From: Albugo candida | Taxonomy: Eukaryota > Oomycota > Peronosporomycetes > Albuginales | Assembly: GCA_040437565.1 (NCBI GenBank) | Contig: JBDOQK010000038.1 | Location: forward strand, 1-64,000 | Reading direction: 5' to 3' | DNA length: 64,000 nucleotides | Shown: positions 49,385 to 60,851 of the stretch, piece after piece | How positions within the stretch are numbered: position 1 is the stretch's first letter | How the letters are laid out: every line of letters starts with the position of its first letter | Notes under the pieces: model-generated | Told to the model about the DNA's origin: nothing | Databases searched by the model: none | What the model saw: the letters and a program-made list of their open reading frames with translations, nothing else | Program-made: the position numbers and the translations under genes

Positions 49385-50060
49385 TTAAAATTTCTCGTGT
49401 GAAGTCTTTACGAAACATATTTTTTTTGATTTTGTCAGTGCTTTGCCAAAAATACCATTTTCTTGACGCGAATTAACACCAATGCACTTTCCGGGCATGC
49501 TTACCAAGGTGAGTGACTGGCAACCATGAGGTGATCTGCCTTGGATGAACGTAAATTCGTGTTCAGTATCTTGTCTGCGTTGAACAAGTATTGCAGGTAC
49601 CACAATCCTTGGTTCGTCAAAATTGAAAAAAAGCTACCATAAAACTGTAATGGAGTCGCGTCTACGGTCGTGTTGCTATTTTTATGCTTAATTCGATATC
49701 TAGCAATATCAAACATGATACTCCTACCGTGCTTACGCTTGTTAGCCCCTTATACTCGGTTGGGTACGCGGGTTCGGGATCTGTCGACATGACTATTTCA
49801 TCGCCATTAAAATAGTACTGAAACGTTTCAAAATTCGCGCCTGATCCTTCTGGGGTAAGATCGTATTCATTCAGAACGTTTGGTTTGCATTCATAATATG
49901 ACTCTGCAAATCGATTGAGTAGGAACCGGACCCTCACTGCGTCGACCATCCCCGTTCTCACGCATTTTGTTTCTTCCTTGAAGGAACAATTATTACCTTG
50001 AAACCTTACAATCAGAATCTGCCAAATAACCACATGGAATCCATGTAGAACACACTTCAT
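49385..50060 (-). CDS. Two-exon secreted protein of unknown function
   Basis: Exon 1 is 50060-49737 and exon 2 is 49633-49385. I infer an intron at 49736-49634 (103 nt, GTAAGC...TAG, phase 0), because the exon 1 frame keeps going only briefly past a good donor and the exon 2 frame resumes in phase. The product is 190 residues with a signal peptide (MKCVLHGFHVVIWQILIVRF), an early cysteine group (CSFKEETKC, then YYEC) and a late pair (GCQSLTLVSMPGKC). The C-terminus is basic. No known family is recognised. Splicing is a prediction; without it the protein stops after 132 residues. Confidence 0.55.
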
Positions 50061-50642
50061 ATTGGCGACGATGGAACCTGGTAAGTAGAAAAGGAATTGT
50101 AAAATGAGAAGAATGAATATTTAAACGATTGACGTTATTTAGAGACAATGATGCTTCTATGTGTACTTTCCTATATGTCCGACTTTATTGTCGCATTCAT
50201 TTCGCATGATAAAGAAAAAACGCAACAAAGTCAAAAGTTGGGCGTTTTCGTGATCAAAGACTTGTATTTGGTACTTTCTATCGTGAGTACCGTCACGTCG
50301 TCCAAGAAATCCTGCGCGACATAAAATGGAACAAGTACGCTCGCGAATCGCTTATGCGACACACTAGACTTGATTCAATAACGATCGTGCAGCACGAGAC
50401 GGCTGTACAAGAGGACAATGTTGTTGCATCGTCTATTTCCTAAGCAGACATATTTTGAGATCAGATTACACGCTGTGGATGTCCGATATACTTGATCTCC
50501 CAAGTAACTGAAATCTTGTTGCACATAAATGACAGAAGAGCAAGCGATATGGCGAGTCTTCTCATATGTATATATTTGCTGTCATGATTCGATTTCAGAA
50601 CTGATTTTACAGTATCTTTTACGATTACAGAAAGATTACCTT
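50061..50642. other. No gene recognised
   Basis: Intergenic sequence up to an assembly gap. No domain or repeat was seen. Confidence 0.35.
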
Positions 50643-50742
50643 NNNNNNNNNNNNNNNNNNNNNNNNNNNNNNNNNNNNNNNNNNNNNNNNNNNNNNNNNN
50701 NNNNNNNNNNNNNNNNNNNNNNNNNNNNNNNNNNNNNNNNNN

Positions 50743-51650
50743 GAATCTATATCAAATCTCCAGGCATTTTAATATATCGCAACTTGTTGCTGAATGTGCT
50801 CGATGTATCCTCTCTCGTAATTTACGACTCCATTTTCTGGAGCTATGCTGGTACTTTCATTTTCATACTCATTCAAACTTGATTTGATCCTTTTTTCTTC
50901 TTTATGTGATTTACCCGTTGTTTTAATGGAGCCTTCAAAGAAATACAAAAAAACTTCCAACGGAACTTAACTAAATTACAGCTATGTCGATAGAGCAAGA
51001 AGGAAGAATACAACATGATAAGGCGATTGAGAACACTTTTCTTCGGTGGAAAGGCAAAGCTTTGATATGCCAAACTTTCACGATCTCACATACGAATCTG
51101 CATATGAAAGAAAAGATCACAGCCTTGTAAAATTCCGATTACTCTCTCAACTCATTCAAATTGTCAGATTCAGTCCACGCTTGCATGACAATACCTCCTT
51201 CATTTTGGCGCATTGAAAGTATGCTATCACTTTGCTTGTACTAGGTAAATCGATATAAACGTTCTAGCAATAATTAATAGCATCATAATTATACACGAAA
51301 CATGGCGGGAGACCAACAAGTTGGCTGGATGTACCCCGACTAGGTATCTTCCAAGTTTGATGGATACACAAACTTGACGAATCATGCCGCGGATTGCAGC
51401 GGAATGTTGATAGTCAAGCACCTACTTATCTAATTAGATCATCAGGTCTGGTTCTCGTATCTTTTTGAGTGAGATAAATAGTGAATGTGCACGATTGATA
51501 ATTTCACTATAACACTATTAGCCAGTTTGCATCAGTCAACGAAATTGAGCTTGTTATGGTCAGCAGCCCTTGTTTTCTTTCCGCCCTTTTTCTAAATTGT
51601 TTTGTTCATTCCTGACGATAGCCACTTTGCAAATGTTTCAATATCGAGAA
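50743..51650 (-). repeat. Right copy of the long inverted duplication
   Basis: Reverse complement of 25590-26625. The roughly 325 bases next to the gap appear identical to the other copy, after which similarity falls off, with many substitutions and a missing block of about 125 bp. A frame on the minus strand (51421-51227, AIRGMIRQVCVSIKLGRYLVG) is also recognisable in the other copy, so a decayed gene of unknown type may underlie the repeat. Confidence 0.85.
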
Positions 51651-53458
51651 AATGGTCGAAATCGCGTTTCATTCCTTAGAATCACTCTTTAGACTTTGGT
51701 GATTCCGTCCACATCCTGCAGGACTGGCGAGTCTCAAACCTTTCATGGAGATAGCATTTTACTCCTACCGACATGGAAGAGTTGGCCGTCACGCCTCCGC
51801 TAATTCTATCAGACCCGGAAATGTCGTGAGACACGAGCGAAACAATGCACTTCCATGGTTGATGGTAACCTCGTTCACAGTTCAGCTTGTATTACATTGC
51901 TTTGGTTATCGCTCGCATCTCCAACTGCATGCAAAACCTTCTTGTGATAATTTAAACCTCCTAATTCTTACTAGTGGATGTTCCTTGAATTTGATATACA
52001 AATGCAACAAGTTCAGATTGAAGAAAATTTACCCATGCCGAGATGTGCGACAAATTTTCAAATATCTAAGACAAGGTGGTTCTGATGCACACAAACTCGC
52101 GTTACACCTCTTGAGACAAAGTCGACCAAGGGTTTGAGACAGCACTTCATGTACATTGATTTTATCACTGAACGATCCAGTCAGATGAGTACCGTGCTTG
52201 CAAATCCATTGCTGAAGTGTAAACCGAAATATGTACCTTCAATTTGGAAAGGAAGGCCCACTGCATCAAACTTAATTTTTAGTGCAATCATAGATGTTGC
52301 AATCGAAAGCTGTCAATACCTTAGGAATCTGCTACTAAAAACGTACTGCTTACACTTCTATGCATGAAAACTCCTCCAGATAAAACCGAGGTTGCTACCC
52401 ATCTCAGTCAGGGCGATTAGTCAATGCTCTGAGATACACAAGACGGTAGGCCATGATCAGAGCACCTAGCAACAGAAAATAGTAGCTCTCCTGTGATCAT
52501 CAACACTCTCAAGCGTTACAAAAATCCATCATACGATTGCTCTTCCATGTACTGTGTGATGAAACGTTTTCATATTCCACATCGAGCATGAGCTCCGGAG
52601 TGTCATACTTTAGACTATTGATTGTGAAGCTCTTTTTTTTGTGCAGAGCTTTGGATCATCTGAGTTTCAAGCCACTACATGCGACAGGAGATCAGAAAAA
52701 ATTGTCTCGTATACATAGTCGATCATCATGTAGAATTACATTGCATCCTCGTGGGAGGTAGTAATTGCCTGTGGCGCCCATTAAATGAGCGGAATGCAGA
52801 CGAATATCAACATTTTGATGTGAAGGGTGATCCGTAGTCGCCTGTTTCCAGATGCAATGAACAGCAGTCGTCTAGCCGTTGACTGAAGCGACATAGAGCT
52901 CAACACTCGTAGAGTGGAGAATTTCCACAACATATGAAAAGCGCCAGAGTATCAAGTTACCTATAAGTTACCACGCTGTTGTTTCAGGACACACTATAAG
53001 ATAGATATTATAATATATATTTTATAAGTGCATGAGGTGTACTAGGTGAAGGAATCCGCATTTTGTCAGCATACTGGTCGGTGCAAAAAGACTGAAAATA
53101 GACTACGTCCAATTTCTCTAGATTCATTTTATCATATTCAACAATGTGTATTATTTCTTTTGCATATATTTCTTTTGCATATTATAGTACAAACTCCTCA
53201 AGTATCAGATCTTGTGCGAGCCGTTTTTTACTCACCTCAGCGCCGACCCTCTATTCTTCTGCAGAACCTGTAAGACGCGATAGCAAATCAACTTAGAGGT
53301 ATGTCTGAAGGTCTATTAGGCATTCGATTTCAAATGTTACGCCGGAAAAATGACTTCGTCAACGAATACAATCGCACACTACTGCACAAGAACTAGTCGA
53401 TTATCGCATGCACCTAGTCCTTAACTCCTTTCGATAATATTTTGAATACAATCATTGA
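51651..53458. other. No secure gene
   Basis: A 130-codon plus frame at 51745-52137 has no signal peptide and no recognised domain. Several short frames follow. Nothing is strong enough to call. Confidence 0.3.
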
Positions 53459-54498
53459 TATGCAGCTGGCAGAAGATTTCTGTCCCACTCACATATTGTT
53501 TGGTGTAGCGGAGCCAGTGGAGTAAATTTCACTGTCAAATTTACCATCTACTACAATGCTAGGGGCAAAGAAAGTTGTTTGGCTTATTTTAGCATTCCAT
53601 TATTTGGATGCGTTCGACATCCTCCTCTTTCTCAAACTTTCACGCAAGAAAATCGGAGTTTTACGGTGAAGGTAATAGTACCACAAATTGAACAGATATC
53701 TAGTAATTCGATGGAAGGCACTCGGCTTTCAATGACTGAGAGCGAAGCAGAAATATTCAAGACACTCAAACACGAAGATCTACTGAAAAATGTCAAGTAC
53801 GAATTGCTCAGCTTTGGACTGATTAAGGGTCTTTTGGATGAAATGGAAGATTCAGCTATCACTATTACTTGGGATGACACATTTCAGTTGCAGGTCCGGT
53901 GAAAATGTTACTCACTAAAAAAAATAGCATGTTGAAGTCCTGAAGACACCCTCCGCTAGTAGAGACGGAATCAACTAGTAAGCTACAGATCTGTGCAGTT
54001 TCGTATAATATCCAATATGGCGGTATCAATGCCTTCATCAACAAACGAGTCGTGTTTTTTTACTTTCAAAATGTTGCCATCCAGTTCCCACGTTTGGCAT
54101 TCGACCAACTAATGCAAGAAATCCCTGGGATGAACGATCTATCAGCCAATTTAATCAAGAGTGATGAAACCACCAGCGTGAAGCTTACGAAATTCAAGTT
54201 CAGCGATCAATTTGGTAAGGAATCAGTCACGCTTTCAAAGTAGAATTATTCTGTGCAGGTACACGACAACAATTGCTTTCTTTCCGTTCGCCCTAGTCGC
54301 AGCGGTTTTTGGGTCATTGGCGCTGCGCTTGCAAAGACTCACCCTATCGTGTTTGAAAACGAACACATATACATTTTTGACTTTACCCGAAAACATGATC
54401 ATCCTTTGCATCATCCAGTTAAACAAGTCATCAAAACGTTGAAAAAAGTGAGATTTGATTTTCCCTGTCGAAAAAAAGGATTCTATCTTCACTTATAG
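53459..54498 (+). pseudogene. Pepsin-like (A1) aspartic protease C-lobe, apparently inactive
   Basis: A first exon-like frame (53459-53893) and a second (53989-54498) join in phase across a predicted 95-nt intron (53894-53988, GTCCGG...CTACAG). The second carries the C-terminal lobe of a pepsin-like protease: PRLAFDQLMQEI, then KFKFSDQFG, NYSVQVHDNNCFLSVRPS, then GFWVIGAALAKTHPIVFENE, the counterpart of the WILGDVFLR...VFD block. Where the catalytic DSGSS or DTGTS should precede PRLAFDQL the sequence reads VVFFYFQN. A TAG at 54241-54243 interrupts the frame between LSK and NYSVQ. No N-terminal DTG lobe or start exon was found. It is either a pseudogene or a non-catalytic homolog with a sequencing error. 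Confidence 0.55.
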
Positions 54499-57194
54499 TA
54501 TGATATGATTTTTTGTGTGCAGAAACTTTGCGGTCAAGTAATAAACATTTCATATATAGACACGGACTTGACGCTGAACTGAAGACCGCTTTGCATTTCT
54601 TTTAAGCCAATTTACTAATCTATTTATCACCATCACCGCATGCGTTCATTAGATGTGATAAAAATATTACAGTTATCATGTTGTGCTTTTCATTACCATG
54701 GCGTACCAGTTATCAATCGTCTCTGCACGCGTTCCACACTTGTCATTGCACTTGCCACATTTGTGTCAAAGGGGTAATCTGATGGCGCCATACAGTTGTC
54801 GGTCTCGCTTCGCGTGCAACAGCTCAAATTCGAATCTAATAATAGCCGAATGAAAGAAGCTCGATCCCGGGGGATCGTACCGCGACTTGGGAAAGATGAA
54901 GTATAAACGTTTAAATTTGACCAGCCTCGCAAGGCTTTGGAGTCGGAGAGAAAGTGTAGTAAGACAATAGCGAGCAGCTGGATGTTGATATCAATGTGAA
55001 TTCCATTTCTGTTCGCTTTAGCTAGATCAACATACTCTCCCCAAGATTCAAACCGAACTTATCCATTGCAGACACAGAACACTTCTCAGAGTTGTCGCGC
55101 TAAATGTAGCCTTTGACATACTCTACATCAGCATTCTGAACGTGCAGAAAACGCAAGAAAGCCTTCCCAGCAGTTGCTCTGGCTCGACTGGACTTTCCAG
55201 GCTGCCGATCGGCCAAGGTCATCTGAAGTCGTATAGTGCGCAAATATGCAAACGATACACCCGTGACTTGGTATTTGTATTGACATACACATATCTGGCG
55301 ATCTCTTCCAAACGGATACGTAAGATAGGCTGGCCTACCGGACCTACCTACCCTTAAGTGTTTATATTGGCCAAAAACATTCAAATATACTCTGTGATTG
55401 GATAACAATATGTTGATATGATTCTATTCGCTCGTCCCTCGCTCATAAATATTAATTTAGGTCGGATAAGTGGCNNNNNNNNNNNNNNNNNNNNNNNNNN
55501 NNNNNNNNNNNNNNNNNNNNNNNNNNNNNNNNNNNNNNNNNNNNNNNNNNNNNNNNNNNNNNNNNNNNNNNNNNTGACTTGGTATTTGTATTGACATACA
55601 CATATCTGGCGATCTCTTCCAAACGGATACGTAAGATAGGCTGGCCTACCGGACCTACCTACCCTTAAGTGTTTATATTGGCCAAAAACATTCAAATATA
55701 CTCTGTGATTGGATAACAATATGTTGATATGATTCTATTCGCTCGTCCCTCGCTCATAAATATTAATTTAGGTCGGATAAGTGGCAATATTCATCCATAC
55801 AGCCATCGTATCGAGAATCGTTTCACGTGCTTCTATCGATACATTGATAAATGTTGCGCGTGCAGGTAATACATCAAAAGTAGACGGAATGTGTTGCAGA
55901 TACAAGAGATTTGAAGAGACCTTAAGACCTTACTTGGAACGATTTGATCGTTAACTTATAGCGCATGGCTGCTTTCGTGCGCATAATCATCGGAAACGAG
56001 AAACAAAACGTACGTTATCTGGCTAATGTTTTGACACGTAAAAATACAACACGTCACTGAGGTCGTTCGGACTTGTCTACAGTTCTGCGATGATATGTCT
56101 CAGTACTTAGTGGCCACACGCCTCTCGTTGAAACGTATACATTCACCTACTTTTATATGGAAAGTCAAGTACTGAAGCCTTCTAGAGCACGTATACAGTA
56201 TTCTTCATTCTCTAAAACGACGTTTGCTGTCGTGCTCTGACGACTCGACGCAAAAAACTCCTGAACATGATACAAAGCTTTAACTTAGCATGTATGATTA
56301 ATTCCATTGCTCAAACGCTTTGGTTATTCTAGCAACTTCCAAGGTCGCAATTATTTCAAGCACAATGCGCAGTATGTGGGACGAAAAGACTCCAACCTTG
56401 ACCCTATTTTTATCGCTCGCTTTTAGTTTCACTTTGAGAAATTTTTAATTGAATCAACTTCCGTATTACGACATTCACGCGTACATTGACATCGAACATT
56501 TAGACGAGAGGGTGCCATCGCATTTTAATTATTGTTTCTTGGATGCCGGCGAAACTTCGTGAATGATAATGTTCGTTCTTGATATAGGAACCGCGTCAGC
56601 AGAACACTACATATGAGTAATAAAACGCATAGGCTCGGAATTAATTGTTTCTCGTTTTGAAGCATTTTGGGAAGCTAGAAATTGTTTGATGAGACTAGTG
56701 CTGGGTATAAAAAAACGACTTTTATCTGATCCAAAAATTAAATTTTTTTTTTTGCGGCTTCTATTTGAATTTTATTGAGCAAAGTAAAGTTCTGGAAGCT
56801 TGCGATTTAGAGCAATAAAGTTATAGCAGACAGTTTGAAGAACTCAGATACAACGGGCGAGAAGAGGAGACCGTCCGTGAAGTCTTACTATTTGATTCTT
56901 GAACTAACTTTCTAGAATTGTCTTGAATCAATCGACAAGTCCGGCTAATCCGTTGTTAGAGTATGATGTTTTCTGGAGCAGTGAAGCGGAGTGACATTTT
57001 ATAGTACAAAAACCGATCAAATGAGTAGGTTGGTCATGTGAGAGCTTCTGTGGCGAATGACAGGATTGTGAAGTAAACGCAAACTTTGCCTCTAAAACTT
57101 GTGTACTGGTAATATTTGAGCATGTCTCGTACTGATACAGTGACCAACTCTGTCAACATAGACGAAGCGGCGCGAAAGTGGTGAATATACTTGT
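54499..57194. other. No gene recognised; 211-bp duplication at a gap
   Basis: The minus frames near 54693-54932 and 55100-55408 show no known domain. Bases 55264-55474 reappear unchanged at 55575-55785 on the far side of the gap at 55475, probably overlapping contig ends. The stretch 55790-57190 looks empty. Confidence 0.4.
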
Positions 57195-57297
57195 TCATAT
57201 CGAGCCCTCCGAATGAGAAGAACTTCGCTCACGGGGAATGATTGTTTTCATGCGCATGAAGATTCCAAAAAAAGGAAATGAAAACATGATATGTCTG

Positions 57298-57948
57298 TCA
57301 ATTTGTCTCATTTTCAATAGTACAACAGGCCAATGAGTCCGCGTTGTCAAAATAAGCCCGGATAAGAATCCAGTATCCATAGTGATTGCCCCAGTCTTGT
57401 TGGTTGAATGCAAGACATAACTTTGTGTAAATGTCGAAAGTGAAGTATAGAGCGGACTCGGTACTAAAACAATCTGATACGTCGGGCACTGTTTTGGATG
57501 TGGTATCAATATGATCCGCTGGAATTAGGTTCACTTTCAAAAGCAATGGACCATAAGCACGGCATTCAATCCCGGGTTGATTAAATTCTCCAGGCTTTAC
57601 ATATCAGCACCACAACCATAGGATCCATAATTAAACGTACAATCATCTTTATAAATGCTGCGAACGGCCCCTGCTTCATATCATACATCGTTCGTATTGA
57701 CGGTGAAGTATTGGCACATGACCGTAGTTTTTTTACTATGATGTGACGTCGACGTAGGCACTGGCACCGCACAGCCTTATCAAAAGGTCATTGTCACATT
57801 GGTAGATATTGTCTGCCGTTATTGTAACTTGAATAGGTGCGAATTGACCATTGATAAGGGTCAGGTCAACTGAACGCCTGACAATGACAGACGTGCTGTG
57901 CATTAGCGAAAGTATGAGAAAAATAAAGTGATTGGATCGGCTGTACAT
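57298..57948 (-). pseudogene. Copy 1 of a novel secreted cysteine-rich family (broken)
   Basis: From the ATG at 57948 there is a signal peptide (MYSRSNHFIFLILSLMHS). The chain then parallels copy 2 at 59.3-60.0 kb: CDND followed by SAYVDV aligns with CENV followed by NAFIVL; YKDDCTFNY with RYEECAIYE; ECRAYGPLLLKV with SCQYGGDYLLNM; and SDCFSTESALYFTFDIYTKLC with EDCSKCSAGNKFFTFQ. The parts fall in three frames, so this copy is not intact as assembled. Cysteine positions are largely kept. Its upstream region resembles those of copies 2 and 3. Function unknown; likely extracellular. Confidence 0.6.
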
Positions 57949-57960
57949 TGTTGCAGTAGC

Positions 57961-58334
57961 TCTTGGTCTTAACGGCATATTGGAGAAGGATATAACGTTG
58001 TGTGAGCATAGTGCGTGGTGGCTGAACAAACAGAAGTTTGCAATATTTTAGTCGATGGCATAGAGATTTGAATTGGTGACTCACAAAGGCATGGATANNN
58101 NNNNNNNNNNNNNNNNNNNNNNNNNNNNNNNNNNNNNNNNNNNNNNNNNNNNNNNNNNNNNNNNNNNNNNNNNNNNNNNNNNNNNNNNNNNNNNNNNTCT
58201 TGGTCTTAACGGCATATTGGAGAAGGATATAACGTTGTGTGAGCATAGTGCGTGGTGGCTGAACAAACAGAAGTTTGCAATATTTTAGTCGATGGCATAG
58301 AGATTTGAATTGGTGACTCACAAAGGCATGGATA
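57961..58334. repeat. 137-bp exact duplication across a gap
   Basis: Bases 57961-58097 equal 58198-58334, flanking the gap at 58098. It contains the upstream region of copy 1, so that region is present twice in the window but probably once in the genome. Confidence 0.85.
58068..58092 (-). promoter_or_regulatory. Conserved upstream block of copy 1
   Basis: On the minus strand the block reads CTTTGTGAGTCACCAATTC, followed about 40 to 60 bases later by CGCACTAT. Copy 2 has TTTGTGAGTCACAGATTTG and CGCACTAT at the same spacing; copy 3 has a diverged version. It is repeated at 58305-58329 because of the contig overlap. Promoter or 5' UTR role is inferred from conservation. Confidence 0.4.
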
Positions 58335-58371
58335 TAAGAAACAATGTGACACTTAGCACGTGGTATCGAGC

Positions 58372-58740
58372 ATGGTCGCCAAACAGTGCTGTAAGATAGT
58401 TTACCTATTGCTAGTAATTTGGATTGCTGGTAATGCTTACGCGATTTGGGTTGGTATTCCTATTTTGATTTGGTTTCAATTATCTGCACCGTTCACAATC
58501 AAGCCTTTTGCGCGAAGGTGCACAGAACTAGGATGTGTTTTTTCCTCATATTGGATGAGAAGTTCTGTTGGATGCCGAAAGGAATTCTACATATATGGAA
58601 ATAATTCTGACTTGCGGTTTGTTCCTTTTTTCCGTATCATAGAGGATAAAAAGCATAAGAAAGAGAAATACGAATTGTTATTTTGTTCACTAATGTCCTA
58701 CAGAAAGTATCGCCTCATATTAGCTTATGCGTTTCATTGA
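58372..58740 (+). CDS. Small secreted protein (122 aa)
   Basis: From the ATG at 58372 (an in-frame GTG lies 12 bases upstream) the protein opens with a strong signal peptide (MVAKQCCKIVYLLLVIWIAG, ending NAYA). The mature part has a further hydrophobic stretch (IPILIWFQL), three cysteines within about 20 residues (RRCTELGC...VGC) and a Lys-rich region (EDKKHKKEKYE). No known domain. It lies between copies 1 and 2 of the minus-strand family and is oriented away from copy 1. Effector-like by size, signal peptide and neighbourhood, which is inference. Confidence 0.5.
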   Translation: MVAKQCCKIVYLLLVIWIAGNAYAIWVGIPILIWFQLSAPFTIKPFARRCTELGCVFSSYWMRSSVGCRKEFYIYGNNSDLRFVPFFRIIEDKKHKKEKYELLFCSLMSYRKYRLILAYAFH

Positions 58741-58812
58741 ACTTAGGATTCGAGTAAAATACACTCTCGAAACGATTGGTTTCAAAGCGTATAAAGGCTT
58801 CACGTGTAGAGC

Positions 58813-59398
58813 TGTAACCTTTCATGCATAAGCCGCATGGGCTGAGTGAATTTCAAGCATTCGAGGAAGAGAAACGAACGTTTGTCTGAAGAAATTGCTG
58901 TACGGATGCGTAAGGATAGAAACGAAAACAAGATTTCAGGCAAATGATTATATTTGCAGAGTTACGACACGTTACTAAATTCTTTTGGCTGTTTGGCACT
59001 TTCCAGATGTAGAGTTTGTTGCTTCGAAGGCTCTGACGATTTCTGTCATCTCCTCNNNNNNNNNNNNNNNNNNNNNNNNNNNNNNNNNNNNNNNNNNNNN
59101 NNNNNNNNNNNNNNNNNNNNNNNNNNNNNNNNNNNNNNNNNNNNNNNNNNNNNNNTGTAACCTTTCATGCATAAGCCGCATGGGCTGAGTGAATTTCAAG
59201 CATTCGAGGAAGAGAAACGAACGTTTGTCTGAAGAAATTGCTGTACGGATGCGTAAGGATAGAAACGAAAACAAGATTTCAGGCAAATGATTATATTTGC
59301 AGAGTTACGACACGTTACTAAATTCTTTTGGCTGTTTGGCACTTTCCAGATGTAGAGTTTGTTGCTTCGAAGGCTCTGACGATTTCTGTCATCTCCTC
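58813..59398. repeat. 243-bp exact duplication across a gap
   Basis: Bases 58813-59055 equal 59156-59398 on the two sides of the gap at 59056. The block holds the C-terminal coding end and 3' flank of copy 2, so only the second occurrence is continuous with the full gene. Confidence 0.85.
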
Positions 59399-59956
59399 AC
59401 ATGTGCCACCTGACATACCGTCCAACTGGAAAGTAAAGAACTTGTTTCCTGCAGAGCACTTGCTACAATCTTCAGATCTTTTCTGTTCTGATTCTGTACT
59501 CAACGTGGATTCAAATCTCATGTTCAAAAGGTAATCCCCTCCATACTGGCAACTACTACGACCAGGAGTAGAAGTAGAAGTAGTAGTAGCAGTACCCACA
59601 CACTGATTCCTGCTGCAGCACCACGATTCAGCTGAACATTCATAAATTGCGCATTCCTCATATCTTGTGGTAAAAATAGTGGTATCGTAGCCGTTTATGA
59701 ATGTTACATTCCGTGTGTCATGTACGTATATAAACTTGCATGTTCGCAACCCATCGCTTCCAGGGAGTACGATAAATGCATTAGCGTCGAGTACATTCGA
59801 CGCAATGACATTTTCGCAAAGTCTAGGGCTTCCTTCAATGAACGTTAATACATGGGTGTAGAGTTGTGGTTCTTGTCCCATACGAGTTTCAAATTCGGCG
59901 AAGGCATTCGAGAGAAGCGTGTGGAGAAGGATAAATTGAAAGGGTGAGATCTTCAT
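59318..59956 (-). CDS. Copy 2 of a novel secreted cysteine-rich family (intact, 212 aa)
   Basis: An uninterrupted ATG-to-stop frame. I start at 59956, where a signal peptide begins (MKISPFQFILLHTLLSNAFA); codons upstream are in 5' UTR shared with the paralogs. The mature chain has about 13 cysteines, with a dense group ECAIYECSAESWCCSRNQC, a low-complexity Thr/Ser linker (GTATTTSTSTPG) and a second group (SCQYGG, EDCSKC, GTCEEM, GKC). Asn-rich sequons suggest glycosylation. It has no RXLR or CHXC, and CSKCSAG is not the CX2CX5G of the CCG class. Two broken paralogs flank it on the same strand. Function is unknown; secreted and host-facing is the most likely setting. Confidence 0.75.
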   Translation of the reverse strand: MKISPFQFILLHTLLSNAFAEFETRMGQEPQLYTHVLTFIEGSPRLCENVIASNVLDANAFIVLPGSDGLRTCKFIYVHDTRNVTFINGYDTTIFTTRYEECAIYECSAESWCCSRNQCVGTATTTSTSTPGRSSCQYGGDYLLNMRFESTLSTESEQKRSEDCSKCSAGNKFFTFQLDGMSGGTCEEMTEIVRAFEATNSTSGKCQTAKRI

Positions 59957-60394
59957 GTCGTCGTTGTTGTTGGTTTTGTGAGAAAGCTGGATAATGAGAG
60001 TATAATACGTCAGAATAGTGCGAGGTGAATGCAAATAGATGCAGCNNNNNNNNNNNNNNNNNNNNNNNNNNNNNNNNNNNNNNNNNNNNNNNNNNNNNNN
60101 NNNNNNNNNNNNNNNNNNNNNNNNNNNNNNNNNNNNNNNNNNNNNTCGACGCAATGACATTTTCGCAAAGTCTAGGGCTTCCTTCAATGAACGTTAATAC
60201 ATGGGTGTAGAGTTGTGGTTCTTGTCCCATACGAGTTTCAAATTCGGCGAAGGCATTCGAGAGAAGCGTGTGGAGAAGGATAAATTGAAAGGGTGAGATC
60301 TTCATGTCGTCGTTGTTGTTGGTTTTGTGAGAAAGCTGGATAATGAGAGTATAATACGTCAGAATAGTGCGAGGTGAATGCAAATAGATGCAGC
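59797..60394. repeat. 249-bp exact duplication across a gap
   Basis: Bases 59797-60045 equal 60146-60394. The block holds the N-terminal coding part of copy 2, so the second occurrence at 60146-60394 is a truncated echo of the same gene, joined to its upstream region. Confidence 0.85.
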
Positions 60395-60424
60395 ATGAAA
60401 ATTTCAAGCTCTCGGTATAGAACA

Positions 60425-60450
60425 TCAAATCTGTGACTCACAAATGTCTG
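60425..60450 (-). promoter_or_regulatory. Conserved upstream block of copy 2
   Basis: On the minus strand, ATTTGTGAGTCACAGATTTG followed by GATGTTCTATACCG and later CGCACTAT, the same order as upstream of copies 1 and 3. It lies about 140 bases before the start codon of the adjoining truncated echo. Role inferred. Confidence 0.4.
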
Positions 60451-60656
60451 TATACAAGAGACGGTATGTAATCATATAAGTGGGATGAGTGTGCTCGCCC
60501 AAATATCTCATATGCTCCGTGTAAAATGCATGATCGTTATTTATGTCACTATTAAAACGCCTAGCAATAAGAGACGGTAAACGAGAAGAAACGATAGGAT
60601 TGTAAACGCTGAAGACATTTTCTTCTCTAGCGTATCGGTACACAGAAGACTTGGTG

Positions 60657-60851
60657 ATGGTTACGCTTTTATTGGTAATGGGCATGCTCTTTTTTTTGGT
60701 GTGTAATCATTTGCACCGTATACTATCTGACATTTCATGGCAAGTAACGAAAAATAGGACCAGTACGGTAGTAGTCGTTAGTACAAGTATGCAAATCGAT
60801 TCTGGCTGTTCTACACGTAGCGCCCTTCTATCTTTTATCATAAAAATGTGA
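60657..60851 (+). CDS. Very small secreted or membrane peptide (64 aa)
   Basis: From the ATG at 60657 the frame begins with a long hydrophobic segment (MVTLLLVMGMLFFLVCNHLH), then a short polar tail with one Asn-glycosylation sequon (NRT) and one more cysteine. It could be a signal peptide or a membrane anchor. It is placed upstream of copy 2 and divergently oriented, as the 122-aa secreted protein is to copy 1. Short frames of this kind can occur by chance. Confidence 0.35.
   Translation: MVTLLLVMGMLFFLVCNHLHRILSDISWQVTKNRTSTVVVVSTSMQIDSGCSTRSALLSFIIKM

Noticed and set aside
59370-59470. CSKCSAG in copy 2 of the novel family as a CCG motif
   Set aside because: The glycine follows after two residues, not five, and the paralogs do not keep the second cysteine, so it does not fit CX2CX5G.
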